DNA from: an uncultured Bacteroidota bacterium
Lineage (GTDB): Bacteria > Bacteroidota > Bacteroidia > Chitinophagales > Saprospiraceae
Assembly (NCBI GenBank): GCA_937872515.1
Contig: CALMSX010000057.1
Coordinates: 1 to 64,000, forward strand
Direction: 5' to 3'
Length of the DNA: 64,000 nucleotides
The notes under the pieces were generated by a model. The model worked only from the letters and a program-made list of their open reading frames with translations, made no database searches and was not told the origin of the DNA. Below are positions 24,517 through 32,199 of the stretch, one piece after another. A program made the position numbers and the translations under genes. The first letter of the stretch is position 1, and each line of letters opens with the position of its first letter.

Positions 24517-24948
24517 ATGTTTTCTAAAGCATGTGAATATGCCATAAGAGCATCCATTTATATAGCAGCTAAATCACAAAAAGGTCTGAGAGTAGGAATT
24601 TCCGATGTTGCTCAAAAAATAGAATCGCCTGTAGCCTTTACTTCAAAAATATTGCAAAAATTGGTGAAAATTGGAGTAATACAATCTATTAAAGGACCTG
24701 GAGGGGGATTTTACATTGAATCCGATCGATTAGAAGAAATAAAAATTGCAACAATTGTTGAAGAATTTGATGGTGATGTACTAAATAGGTGCAGCATTGG
24801 TTTGAATGAATGCTCTGATGACCAGCCCTGTCCTTTTCATGCCAAGTATAAGCCAGTTAAGGAAAAATTGCAACACATTTTTGGAAATACAAGTTTGAAA
24901 GATTTAACGAGAGGATTCCTAAATGATACTACATTCTTAAGAATATAA
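24517..24948 (+). CDS. Rrf2-family iron-sulfur regulator (NsrR/IscR-like)
   Basis: 143 residues. Winged helix at about 1-70 (FSKACEYAIRASIYIA, SPVAFTSKILQKLVK, GGGFYI). Cluster-binding residues Cys92, Cys99, Cys105 and nearby His108 have nearly the spacing of IscR and NsrR. That fits a [2Fe-2S] or [4Fe-4S] sensor of nitric oxide or iron-sulfur status. It is convergent with the quinol nitric oxide reductase gene, whose operon promoter carries three palindromes. An NsrR-like role is inferred from this context. Confidence 0.88.
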   Translation: MFSKACEYAIRASIYIAAKSQKGLRVGISDVAQKIESPVAFTSKILQKLVKIGVIQSIKGPGGGFYIESDRLEEIKIATIVEEFDGDVLNRCSIGLNECSDDQPCPFHAKYKPVKEKLQHIFGNTSLKDLTRGFLNDTTFLRI

Positions 24949-24951
24949 AAA

Positions 24952-24978
24952 GGATTGGGCCTAAATTGGGCCCAATCC
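24952..24978 (-). terminator. Terminator after the nitric oxide reductase gene
   Basis: GGATTGGGCC (24952-24961) and GGCCCAATCC (24969-24978) form a perfect 10-bp stem with a 7-nt loop. On the minus strand it is followed by TTTTT (24951-24947), so it ends transcripts coming from the gene at 25000-27378. It may also act for the Rrf2 gene. Confidence 0.8.
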
Positions 24979-24999
24979 CTCTAATCGTTAGAATTTCAA

Positions 25000-27378
25000 T
25001 TATGCTTCTTCAAAAATCGGTTGTTCTTCAACAGTCTCGTTTACAGGAGAATTATCACCATCCATATCTTCTATTTGTGATGTGCTTGACTTTATTGAAT
25101 TCCAACGTGAAATAATAAACCACGTAATAGGGGTGACTCCACCAACAAAGAAAACAGTGGCTCCTATACCCCTTAACCATGTAAGATTTTTAAACGTTCC
25201 ATAGTCAATAAATTCAGCAGATCTACCAAACCAAAGGCCGCGCTCAACAACAGCCTTAAATTGCAATGAGCCCGCAGGAAAAAGATCAAGAATTACCATT
25301 AACATTAAACCTATATTTATGGACCAAAATGAAAAATGAACCAATTCTTTACTCCACCGAGAAGGTTTGATCATCAGCTTTGATGCGAAAACAAGTGCTG
25401 CAATAGATATATTTCCATAAACTCCCATTAATGCTGCATGAGCATGATTAATGGTAAGGTAGGTCCCATGTTCAAAGTAATTCATGATAGGCAAATTAAT
25501 TATTATACCTAGTACACCTGCACCAAAAAAATTCCAAAAATTTACGGCGACCAGGAAGAGAAAAACCTCATTAAAACCAAAATCACCAAGGTCCTTTTTT
25601 TCAACACCATTAACAGCAAATTTGGGCATATTTTTAAATCTCCATGCTTCTACAGTCAACAAGATGAGTGGTACAAATTGAAGGGTCGAAAAAACACTGC
25701 CAAGGGCCATTGTTGCCACTGGTTTTGCATTCCAATAAAAATTATGCGAAATTCCTAAAAGTCCTGTACCTAAAAACAAAACGGTGGCAAAATACACAAC
25801 CCTGATTGCAGCTTGTCTACTTACCAGTCCCATTAAGACCATTAAGTAACTAACTATGACTGTAATAAATACTTCAAAAAAAGCCTCCACCCACATATGA
25901 ATCACCATCCAACGCCAAAAATCTGCTATGACAAAGTTAGTTTCAGGTTTCGCAACAAAACCACTCATAAATAAAAGAGGTATACCAACTACAGAATATA
26001 AAATCCAATTGGGTAAATTCCAGCTTTGCCCTTTAACCAGGGCAGGTTTTATACCTCTGTATACAACTACCACCCATAAGGCAAAAATGATCATTAATAA
26101 AACCTGAAATCCTTTGCCAAAATCAACAAATTCCCAGCCCTGATGACCCAACCAATACCACCATTTACCCATCATACCTAAGGGGCCTAAAATCATACCA
26201 GTTAAAGAGCCGCCGACCAACAAAAACAACAAGACAAAAAGTATGTTGATCAGCGACCTCTGTCCTGGAATTTCCTTTTTTGATAGAATGGGAAGTATAA
26301 ATATAGAGGAGGCAATCCAACAAGTAGATATCCAATACAATGCCAGCATTAAATGCCAAGATCTGGGTAAAGTAACAGGCACTGACTGTTGGATATTTAT
26401 GCCTAAATAGCCTAACCAGTTAATAAAATCATTGATGGTAACCAACCCACTTAATACTTGAATAAAAAATAATATAATGGCAACATAAAAATATTTAAAA
26501 GTAGCCTTTTGACTTTTAGTAGGAGTAAAATCGCCTACCCTTTTCATTGAGAATAAATCCTTGGTAGAAGGCTTAAAGAATTTATTGGGAAGTTGATTGT
26601 ATTGTCCAATATAGTAAAGTACTATTCCGCACATTAATACAAAAGCGAGCAAGCCAAGTACACTCCATAATATTACAGGTGATGTCGGCGAATTACCGGC
26701 ATCGGGATCAAAAGGCCAATTATGGGTATAACTATAGGTACTACCAGGCCTTTCTGTAACACAGACCCAGGCGCCCCAGAAGAAAAATGCTGCTAAATCA
26801 CGAATTTCCGCTTCATTTTTTATATAATCCGAAGGCAGATGGATCTCATCATCATTTCGTCCTTTAAAACTATTGATGTAAAAATCCTGTAATCCTTTAA
26901 ACGCAAATGCTTGCGCGACACTCAATGTTACCACATCCGTATCCTTTTTATACAGGTTTTGTTTAAGCTCATCTTTAACGCGTTCTCTCAACTGACCAAT
27001 AGCATATTGATCAGGGGCTTCTCCTTTATTGATTACCCATTCACGTGCATAAAAATCAACCATCATTTCCTGCACTTTATGAAGGGCTTGTGCTGTAAAA
27101 TCAGGTCCACGCTGAGCTCCATCGCCGAAAAAACTACCATATTCCATGAGGGCATATTTGTGAAAAACCTCCTGACCCCTCGTCATGGCAGCTTTGTCAA
27201 TAACGACTTTACCGGAGCCATCAACAAAACTGACCATGGGAGGGGCATCGATGTAGGTCTGCAGACCAATTAAACCAACGCCCAAAAGGCTGATAATTAA
27301 AATAAAGGTCAATGGTGCCCACCAGTTTTTGGTGTCCATAAAATAGGATATGCTTTTTGATGAATTTGTGTTTTCCAT
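25000..27378 (-). CDS. norB: Quinol-dependent nitric oxide reductase (qNOR)
   Basis: 792 residues: one N-terminal membrane helix, a periplasmic domain (about 45-230) resembling the haem-free cytochrome-c-like part of qNOR (RGQEVFHKYALMEYGSFFGDGAQRGPDFTA), then 12 or more membrane helices of the haem-copper oxidase fold. Metal ligand regions include HMWVEAFFEV and NHAHAALMGVYGN. It reduces 2 NO to N2O with electrons from quinol in the inner membrane, for detoxification or partial denitrification. No nirK, nirS or nosZ is in the window. It is the last gene of the unit 29394 to 25000, and a strong terminator follows. Confidence 0.93.
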   Translation of the reverse strand: MENTNSSKSISYFMDTKNWWAPLTFILIISLLGVGLIGLQTYIDAPPMVSFVDGSGKVVIDKAAMTRGQEVFHKYALMEYGSFFGDGAQRGPDFTAQALHKVQEMMVDFYAREWVINKGEAPDQYAIGQLRERVKDELKQNLYKKDTDVVTLSVAQAFAFKGLQDFYINSFKGRNDDEIHLPSDYIKNEAEIRDLAAFFFWGAWVCVTERPGSTYSYTHNWPFDPDAGNSPTSPVILWSVLGLLAFVLMCGIVLYYIGQYNQLPNKFFKPSTKDLFSMKRVGDFTPTKSQKATFKYFYVAIILFFIQVLSGLVTINDFINWLGYLGINIQQSVPVTLPRSWHLMLALYWISTCWIASSIFILPILSKKEIPGQRSLINILFVLLFLLVGGSLTGMILGPLGMMGKWWYWLGHQGWEFVDFGKGFQVLLMIIFALWVVVVYRGIKPALVKGQSWNLPNWILYSVVGIPLLFMSGFVAKPETNFVIADFWRWMVIHMWVEAFFEVFITVIVSYLMVLMGLVSRQAAIRVVYFATVLFLGTGLLGISHNFYWNAKPVATMALGSVFSTLQFVPLILLTVEAWRFKNMPKFAVNGVEKKDLGDFGFNEVFLFLVAVNFWNFFGAGVLGIIINLPIMNYFEHGTYLTINHAHAALMGVYGNISIAALVFASKLMIKPSRWSKELVHFSFWSINIGLMLMVILDLFPAGSLQFKAVVERGLWFGRSAEFIDYGTFKNLTWLRGIGATVFFVGGVTPITWFIISRWNSIKSSTSQIEDMDGDNSPVNETVEEQPIFEEA

Positions 27379-27442
27379 TTTAGAAAATTTTGAAACAGGT
27401 AACTATAAAGAAAGCAGGAGTTTGTTCAATGATGTAAATATA

Positions 27443-28834
27443 TCATTTGTACCAAGGTAGGTTTAGTACCCTTGTTGCAGCTAAATACCCCAACCTTACA
27501 CCCTCATCACAATCCATTCTGTAATGTACTCCAAGTCTGATTCTGCTATAGGCATCTTCTAAACCCGCCTCAATAAATGACGTAAATGTTCTTGGGGTGC
27601 CAATAAATTCGTGCCTATCCTGATGGCAATTGTCAGTAAAAGTTCGATTATCGCCAAACGCATCTGTCAATATCAAGCTTGCAGAACTGCCAAAACCCGA
27701 GTGACCAGAAGGATAAGCAGGAAATTCCGGTGTCAAACCTGTAATATTTGAGTAAGGATTATTCAAAATGGTCTTCCATTCAGGGTCAATAATTTCCCTT
27801 ATATATTCAATGGGTCTTCTTACATTATATTTATATTTGTTTCCCCATATTGCAACAGCTGCGTCGCTCATAGCCATACCCGTTTTTGCATACATTTCAA
27901 CAGCTTTATCAAGTGAAATCTTGTCCGTTTCAACCATTTGGTTAGCTATTGAAATCATTCTGGCAGCCGGTTCAAAAGTTACTTCATAAAAATCATCACT
28001 CCAAAATTCAGCGATCCATTTGTCTTCTAAAATGGCATTGTCCACCCAAACTTTGGTCTCCATTGCTTGTTGAAAAAACCTAGAATTTGGATCTTCACTA
28101 TAATCAATTGGTGGTTTCGCCGTTAAGTCACCTGTTCTCATAGCAAATGTTTTAACCTTTCCCCAATATGGGAACAAGGCTGGCGTAAAATCAGGCCAAG
28201 TTGGCTGCCAAAGTTTTTCGCCTTTAGAGCCAATTTTAGGTGGTGAGTAACTCGCCGGACGTGGATCTTTATAGGCTTCATGCCCATAAACATCGCTTTT
28301 ACTATATTCATATATAGCATCTGCAATTGCCTCCCCAAAAGCAGCTGAACGTTCAAGAATATCTGAGGCAGTTTTGTCAGAAAAATCTCTTTCAAATTTT
28401 ACTTCCAACGTAGATATTTTTGATAAATCAGAGTTCCTTACATGCGGATAAAAATACCGAAACATTTTAGCATAAGCAGCATTCGCACTTGCCGGCCAAT
28501 AATATTCTTTCTGTTCAATTTGTGGTAGTTCCAATCCTGGAAATTGTAACTCCAATGACCTATTATTGGGCATGCCATTAACTATAGCTTCGTAACCCGC
28601 CAAACCAACATAACCCATCATTCTTGCTGCTGCAGGTGGTCGATAATTTGGAGCGTATCTGTCGATTTCAACTAATAATCTGTACCATTCAAGTGCCACT
28701 TCAGCATTAAATTCAGATGCCTTTTGCGAAGAAAGGACACTTTCTTCTTCATCGGTTTTACACGATTGAAAATTTAATAAACTTACAATCAGTGCTATAC
28801 TAATGCCGATTCGTACTATCCAATTCGTATTCAT
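27443..28834 (-). CDS. Vanadium-dependent haloperoxidase-like lipoprotein (PAP2 fold)
   Basis: 463 residues. Lipoprotein signal peptide ending at Cys26 (NFQSCK). The C-terminal half has all three vanadate/phosphate-site motifs: K333-x6-RP (KYKYNVRRP), PSGHS with His378, and SR-x4-GVH (Ser430, Arg431, His437). This is the vanadium haloperoxidase/PAP2 family. The His and overall length fit haloperoxidase-like members more than small lipid phosphatases, but the sequence alone cannot decide. It lies between an outer-membrane protein gene and the nitric oxide reductase gene, with gaps of 20 and 64 bp, so it is probably expressed with them. Confidence 0.85.
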   Translation of the reverse strand: MNTNWIVRIGISIALIVSLLNFQSCKTDEEESVLSSQKASEFNAEVALEWYRLLVEIDRYAPNYRPPAAARMMGYVGLAGYEAIVNGMPNNRSLELQFPGLELPQIEQKEYYWPASANAAYAKMFRYFYPHVRNSDLSKISTLEVKFERDFSDKTASDILERSAAFGEAIADAIYEYSKSDVYGHEAYKDPRPASYSPPKIGSKGEKLWQPTWPDFTPALFPYWGKVKTFAMRTGDLTAKPPIDYSEDPNSRFFQQAMETKVWVDNAILEDKWIAEFWSDDFYEVTFEPAARMISIANQMVETDKISLDKAVEMYAKTGMAMSDAAVAIWGNKYKYNVRRPIEYIREIIDPEWKTILNNPYSNITGLTPEFPAYPSGHSGFGSSASLILTDAFGDNRTFTDNCHQDRHEFIGTPRTFTSFIEAGLEDAYSRIRLGVHYRMDCDEGVRLGYLAATRVLNLPWYK

Positions 28835-28854
28835 TTTAAAAAATTATTTAAAGA

Positions 28855-29394
28855 TTAATAAGCAAAACCTAAATGAATGCCCCCTAGCTGGACATAAGAG
28901 TCATGTTTTGAGGGTCCCACCCTCATTGGTGCAACTAATTCAACAAAAAAAGCCCCTTGTTTACCCAAAGAAAAAGATTTATTGATAAGCGGTGTAAGTC
29001 CCATTTGATTATTGCCCAATTCAAAGGCCAATCGGGCTCCAATCGTCCAACTCTTGCTCAAAGGCAGCAAGACACCCGGATGAAATAACAAATGGCTGCT
29101 ATATGGCCTACCTGAACCAAGATTAGGATTCACAAAAGGAACAAATTCTAAATCAAATTTTATTCTCTTTCCAGTCTGAAAAGTAACACCAATGGGGAAT
29201 CCCATTGTAAAAAATTTACTCTCATCTAAAAAATGAGTCTCTGTACCATCAGTTGCAAAAATCAATTGAACATACCCCACGTGATACCCAGCTATAATAG
29301 ATTTGCTCGACAAAGAATCATTCTGTCCATTTGCATCATTTAAACCAAAGCACAACAACAAAAGAATGATTCCAACAAATTTGATTGTTTTCAT
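28855..29394 (-). CDS. Outer-membrane beta-barrel-like protein
   Basis: 179 residues with signal peptide (FVGIILLLLCFGLNDANGQ) and alternating aromatic beta strands ending in an aromatic residue (GIHLGFAY), as in small outer-membrane barrels. No named family recognised. First gene of the apparent unit with the haloperoxidase-like lipoprotein and the nitric oxide reductase. Its promoter region (29395-29510) carries three similar palindromes. Confidence 0.65.
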   Translation of the reverse strand: MKTIKFVGIILLLLCFGLNDANGQNDSLSSKSIIAGYHVGYVQLIFATDGTETHFLDESKFFTMGFPIGVTFQTGKRIKFDLEFVPFVNPNLGSGRPYSSHLLFHPGVLLPLSKSWTIGARLAFELGNNQMGLTPLINKSFSLGKQGAFFVELVAPMRVGPSKHDSYVQLGGIHLGFAY

Positions 29395-29434
29395 ATAGAC
29401 GAAATTAAAGTATTATACAAACCCTTACTAAAAT

Positions 29435-29502
29435 GGACTGTTTTATCCTTTTTTTAATGGACAAATTTATCCATTTATTTTATATACAAGACATTTTTGT
29501 CC
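29435..29502. promoter_or_regulatory. Three 14-bp palindromic operators
   Basis: GGACTGTTTTATCC (29435-29448), GGACAAATTTATCC (29459-29472) and AGACATTTTTGTCC (29489-29502) share the form GGAC-N6-RTCC. The middle one extends to a near-perfect 20-bp palindrome, and its minus strand contains the -7 box TAAATTTG (29469-29462). A TTG at 29489-29487 is the best -33 candidate, with a spacer of 17 bp, which is short. Likely operator set for the outer-membrane protein/haloperoxidase/qNOR unit. Confidence 0.6.
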
Positions 29503-29563
29503 TTTATTTAAAAATTTTAAGGAAATTCTAATAATAAAGGTGAACAATTTTTCAAGTATAATA

Positions 29564-29577
29564 GTGACGAACATCAC
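29564..29577. promoter_or_regulatory. CRP/FNR-like site upstream of the lyase gene
   Basis: GTGACGAACATCAC has the GTGA-N6-TCAC form of CRP/FNR-family sites. Its centre is about 65 bp upstream of the predicted start (near 29636) of the lyase promoter, close to the class I activation distance. Confidence 0.45.
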
Positions 29578-29598
29578 CTATTTCCATTAGTTATATTG

Positions 29599-29629
29599 TT
29601 GTTTATCAAAGTATGAAAATATATTTTTG
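29599..29629 (+). promoter_or_regulatory. Bacteroidota promoter for the lyase gene
   Basis: TTG (29599-29601), 20-bp spacer, TATTTTTG (29622-29629). The predicted transcription start near 29636 lies downstream of an in-frame ATG at 29613, so translation should begin at 29661. Confidence 0.65.
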
Positions 29630-29660
29630 CCACCATTCAAATTCAATTTATCAATACATG

Positions 29661-31040
29661 AAAGCCATCATTAAAAAAAACTGGGCAGAGCCTTATAGAA
29701 TAAAATCGGTAGAGTTACTTAGCATGAAAACCGCCGCCCAGCGTAAAAAAGTCATTAAAGAAGCGGGCTATAATACCTTTTTATTAAAATCAGAAGATGT
29801 TTACATAGATTTATTAACTGATAGTGGTACCTCAGCCATGAGTGATCGCCAATGGGCCGGTATGATGCTGGGTGATGAGGCATATGCAGGGAGCCGCAAT
29901 TACTACCACCTCGAGGAAACTGTTAGGAGTGTTTATGGATACAAGTACCTTGTACCTACCCACCAGGGTCGCGGTGCTGAAAATATCTTATCCAAGGTTT
30001 TGATCAAAAAAGGAGACATCATTCCCGGCAATATGTACTTTACCACTACCCGACTCCACCAGGAATTGGCCGGTGGTAAATTTGTAGATATCATCATTGA
30101 TGAAGCCCATGATCCCAAAAGTGAATTTCCGTTTAAGGGCAATGTAGATCTCAATAAACTGGATGGGCTCGTTAAGAAGTATGGCGCGAAAAAAATACCT
30201 TATGTATGCATTGCTACCAGTGTTAATATGGCCGGAGGGCAACCCATCAGCATGGAAAACCTTAAAAAACTCAGGGCTTATACCAAAAAACTAGGCATTA
30301 GAATTATACATGACATGACCCGGGTTGCTGAAAACGCATATTTTATTCAGCAGAAAGAAAAAGGATATGCGGACAAGAGCATCCAACAAATTGTAAAGGC
30401 TATTTGTGATTTAACAGACGGTGCCACCATGAGTGCCAAAAAAGATGCCTTGGTCAACATCGGAGGTTTTATGGCAACCAATGAATGGGATGTCTTTGAA
30501 GAAGCCCGCAACCTGGTCGTTGTTTACGAAGGTCTCCACACCTATGGAGGTCTGGCCGGAAGAGACATGGAAGCTATGGCCATAGGCATTAAAGAAAGTG
30601 TAGACGATCTTCACATTCATGCACGGGTAGGCCAGGTGCTGTATTTGGGTCAATTGATGAGCGACTATGGCATTCCCATTGTTAAACCAGTTGGAGGACA
30701 TGGTATATTTGTAGATGCCCGACAATTTTTACCTCACATACCACAAGAACAGTATCCGGCTCAAACCCTGGCCGCTGAGATCTACACAGAATCGGGGGTG
30801 CGCACAATGGAAAGAGGCATCGTATCGGCGGGAAGAAAGGCCAATGGCGATAATTACATGCCCAAGCTTGAGTTGGTGCGATTCACCATACCTCGCAGGG
30901 TGTATACACAGGCACACATGGAAGTAATTGCTGAATCAACAGCCATGGTCTGGGAACGTAGAAATAAGATCAAAGGAATGAAAATGGTTTATGAACCCAA
31001 ATACCTGCGATTTTTCCAGGCCAGGTTTGAGCCATTGTAA
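29661..31040 (+). CDS. tpl: Tyrosine phenol-lyase-like beta-eliminating lyase
   Basis: 459 residues from ATG 29661 (MKAIIKKNWAEPYRIKSVE). This is a PLP enzyme of the tryptophanase/tyrosine phenol-lyase family, with PLP Lys in MSAKKDALVNIGG (about Lys261). Residues that separate the two enzymes favour tyrosine phenol-lyase. TMERGIVSAGR carries the Met and Arg (about 383 and 385) that contact the phenol ring, where tryptophanase has AVEIGSFLLGR. FTTTR, GGHGIFVDA and LRFFQARF also match the lyase. Reaction: L-tyrosine to phenol, pyruvate and ammonia. Databases often label such proteins tryptophanase. Divergent from the NO reductase unit. Confidence 0.85.
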   Translation, partial: KAIIKKNWAEPYRIKSVELLSMKTAAQRKKVIKEAGYNTFLLKSEDVYIDLLTDSGTSAMSDRQWAGMMLGDEAYAGSRNYYHLEETVRSVYGYKYLVPTHQGRGAENILSKVLIKKGDIIPGNMYFTTTRLHQELAGGKFVDIIIDEAHDPKSEFPFKGNVDLNKLDGLVKKYGAKKIPYVCIATSVNMAGGQPISMENLKKLRAYTKKLGIRIIHDMTRVAENAYFIQQKEKGYADKSIQQIVKAICDLTDGATMSAKKDALVNIGGFMATNEWDVFEEARNLVVVYEGLHTYGGLAGRDMEAMAIGIKESVDDLHIHARVGQVLYLGQLMSDYGIPIVKPVGGHGIFVDARQFLPHIPQEQYPAQTLAAEIYTESGVRTMERGIVSAGRKANGDNYMPKLELVRFTIPRRVYTQAHMEVIAESTAMVWERRNKIKGMKMVYEPKYLRFFQARFEPL

Positions 31041-31051
31041 TCTCATTTACG

Positions 31052-31462
31052 TTATTGCTTTTTACCCATATATTTCAGCAACAGTGCCTTTATTTCCTCT
31101 CTGTGCAATAGCGCAAGGATAAAAGATGCAACCCATACTATTAGCGCCAGGTAAAACACTTTGCCTCCATCGCCCAATACCTCTATGCCCAGGGGTCCCA
31201 GGTGTGAGGCTATCGCTCCTGAAATAACACCAAGGCTAAGCACAATGCCAAAAATATAAGTAGCGGGCAGGATCAAAAGAATGGCAGTAATTAGTTCAAA
31301 AACCCCAATACCAATCCTTCCAAACGGTTCGAGCCCCAGTTTTGAGAAAATGTAAACCGAATCAGGGTGCCCACTAAATTTAAAATAAAGTGTCTGCACA
31401 TAAATAATGGCAATGACTACCCTAAGTACCTTGCTCACGATGTTTTTTGTTTGTAGCTTCAT
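31052..31462 (-). CDS. DoxX-like membrane protein
   Basis: 136 residues, four membrane helices, with IYVQTLYFKFSGHPDSV near residue 20 and an acidic residue in the second helix (GIGVFELITAILLILPA), as in DoxX family proteins. Its start overlaps the YHS gene stop by 4 bp. The pair resembles redox-related gene pairs in Bacteroidota; function unknown. It is convergent with the lyase gene (11-bp gap). Confidence 0.8.
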   Translation of the reverse strand: MKLQTKNIVSKVLRVVIAIIYVQTLYFKFSGHPDSVYIFSKLGLEPFGRIGIGVFELITAILLILPATYIFGIVLSLGVISGAIASHLGPLGIEVLGDGGKVFYLALIVWVASFILALLHREEIKALLLKYMGKKQ

Positions 31463-31914
31463 TTGTTGTTGTGTTTAGATAGCCAGTTGAAGTCAGCCTT
31501 TGCTTTGAGTTTGGCTTCATCCTGGTTCCACTTGTTTAAAGTGTTATTAAAAAATTTATTATAGTATAGATAAAGTTTGCCATCGATGACTTTAAATGTC
31601 TTAGGATCCACATCTACCTTGGTGCCGTCCTTGCCCATGGCATAAGCACACCAACCACCATATTGAGGAAGGTATCGATCGGGATATTTTAAAAACAAAG
31701 CTTTATTGCCGGCATTAATAAAGTAATAGGCATGGCCCTGGTGCTGTGCAACGAATTGATCATTTCCCTTTTGAGGTCCTGATATTTGAAAATAGGTAAC
31801 CAGATCATACCCCCCGGCTGCCTGACCTTTATCGTTGTTGACGTTCGACTGGCTGTGGACCATTTCCAATGCGCCGCAAATTAAAAAAGAAACAAGTATA
31901 AAAAATTTCATCAA
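31459..31914 (-). CDS. Secreted YHS-domain protein
   Basis: 151 residues with signal peptide (FILVSFLICGALEMVHS) and a YHS-type core: GGYDLVTYF, HAYYFINAGNKALFLKYPDRYLPQYGGWCAYAMGKDG. The single Cys in GGWCAYAM is the usual candidate metal or haem ligand of this group. Likely periplasmic. Translationally coupled to the DoxX-like gene. Confidence 0.85.
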   Translation of the reverse strand: MMKFFILVSFLICGALEMVHSQSNVNNDKGQAAGGYDLVTYFQISGPQKGNDQFVAQHQGHAYYFINAGNKALFLKYPDRYLPQYGGWCAYAMGKDGTKVDVDPKTFKVIDGKLYLYYNKFFNNTLNKWNQDEAKLKAKADFNWLSKHNNK

Positions 31915-32166
31915 ATTTCATTTCAAGGCGAAAGATAGGACAAAAGCTACCAGGCCCACCATTTACCTTCAGCAAATGACCGCGCCCCGACAAATTCACG
32001 AACAAAGTTTGGTCTTGAAATTGAACTTGTCTTTACATGTTAATTTCATGTAAAGAATTTATAAAATCGATGTCAACAAATTGGATAATCCAAGCAGTTA
32101 TGTTAAGCAGATATTAAACTATCCTAAACCTTACACCCTGCCTTATCAACGGCGCAAATATCTATT

Positions 32167-32174
32167 TATGTTTG
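32167..32174 (+). promoter_or_regulatory. -7 element for the choice-of-anchor gene
   Basis: TATGTTTG fits TAnnTTTG, 26 bp before the ATG at 32200. No clear -33 box. Nothing else was recognised between 31915 and 32199. Confidence 0.4.
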
Positions 32175-32199
32175 GTGCTATCTTTTTAATCACAATCAT

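Noticed and set aside
29613..29660. Start of the lyase at 29613
   Set aside because: It lies upstream of the predicted transcription start near 29636, and the first 16 residues have no match to the lyase family.
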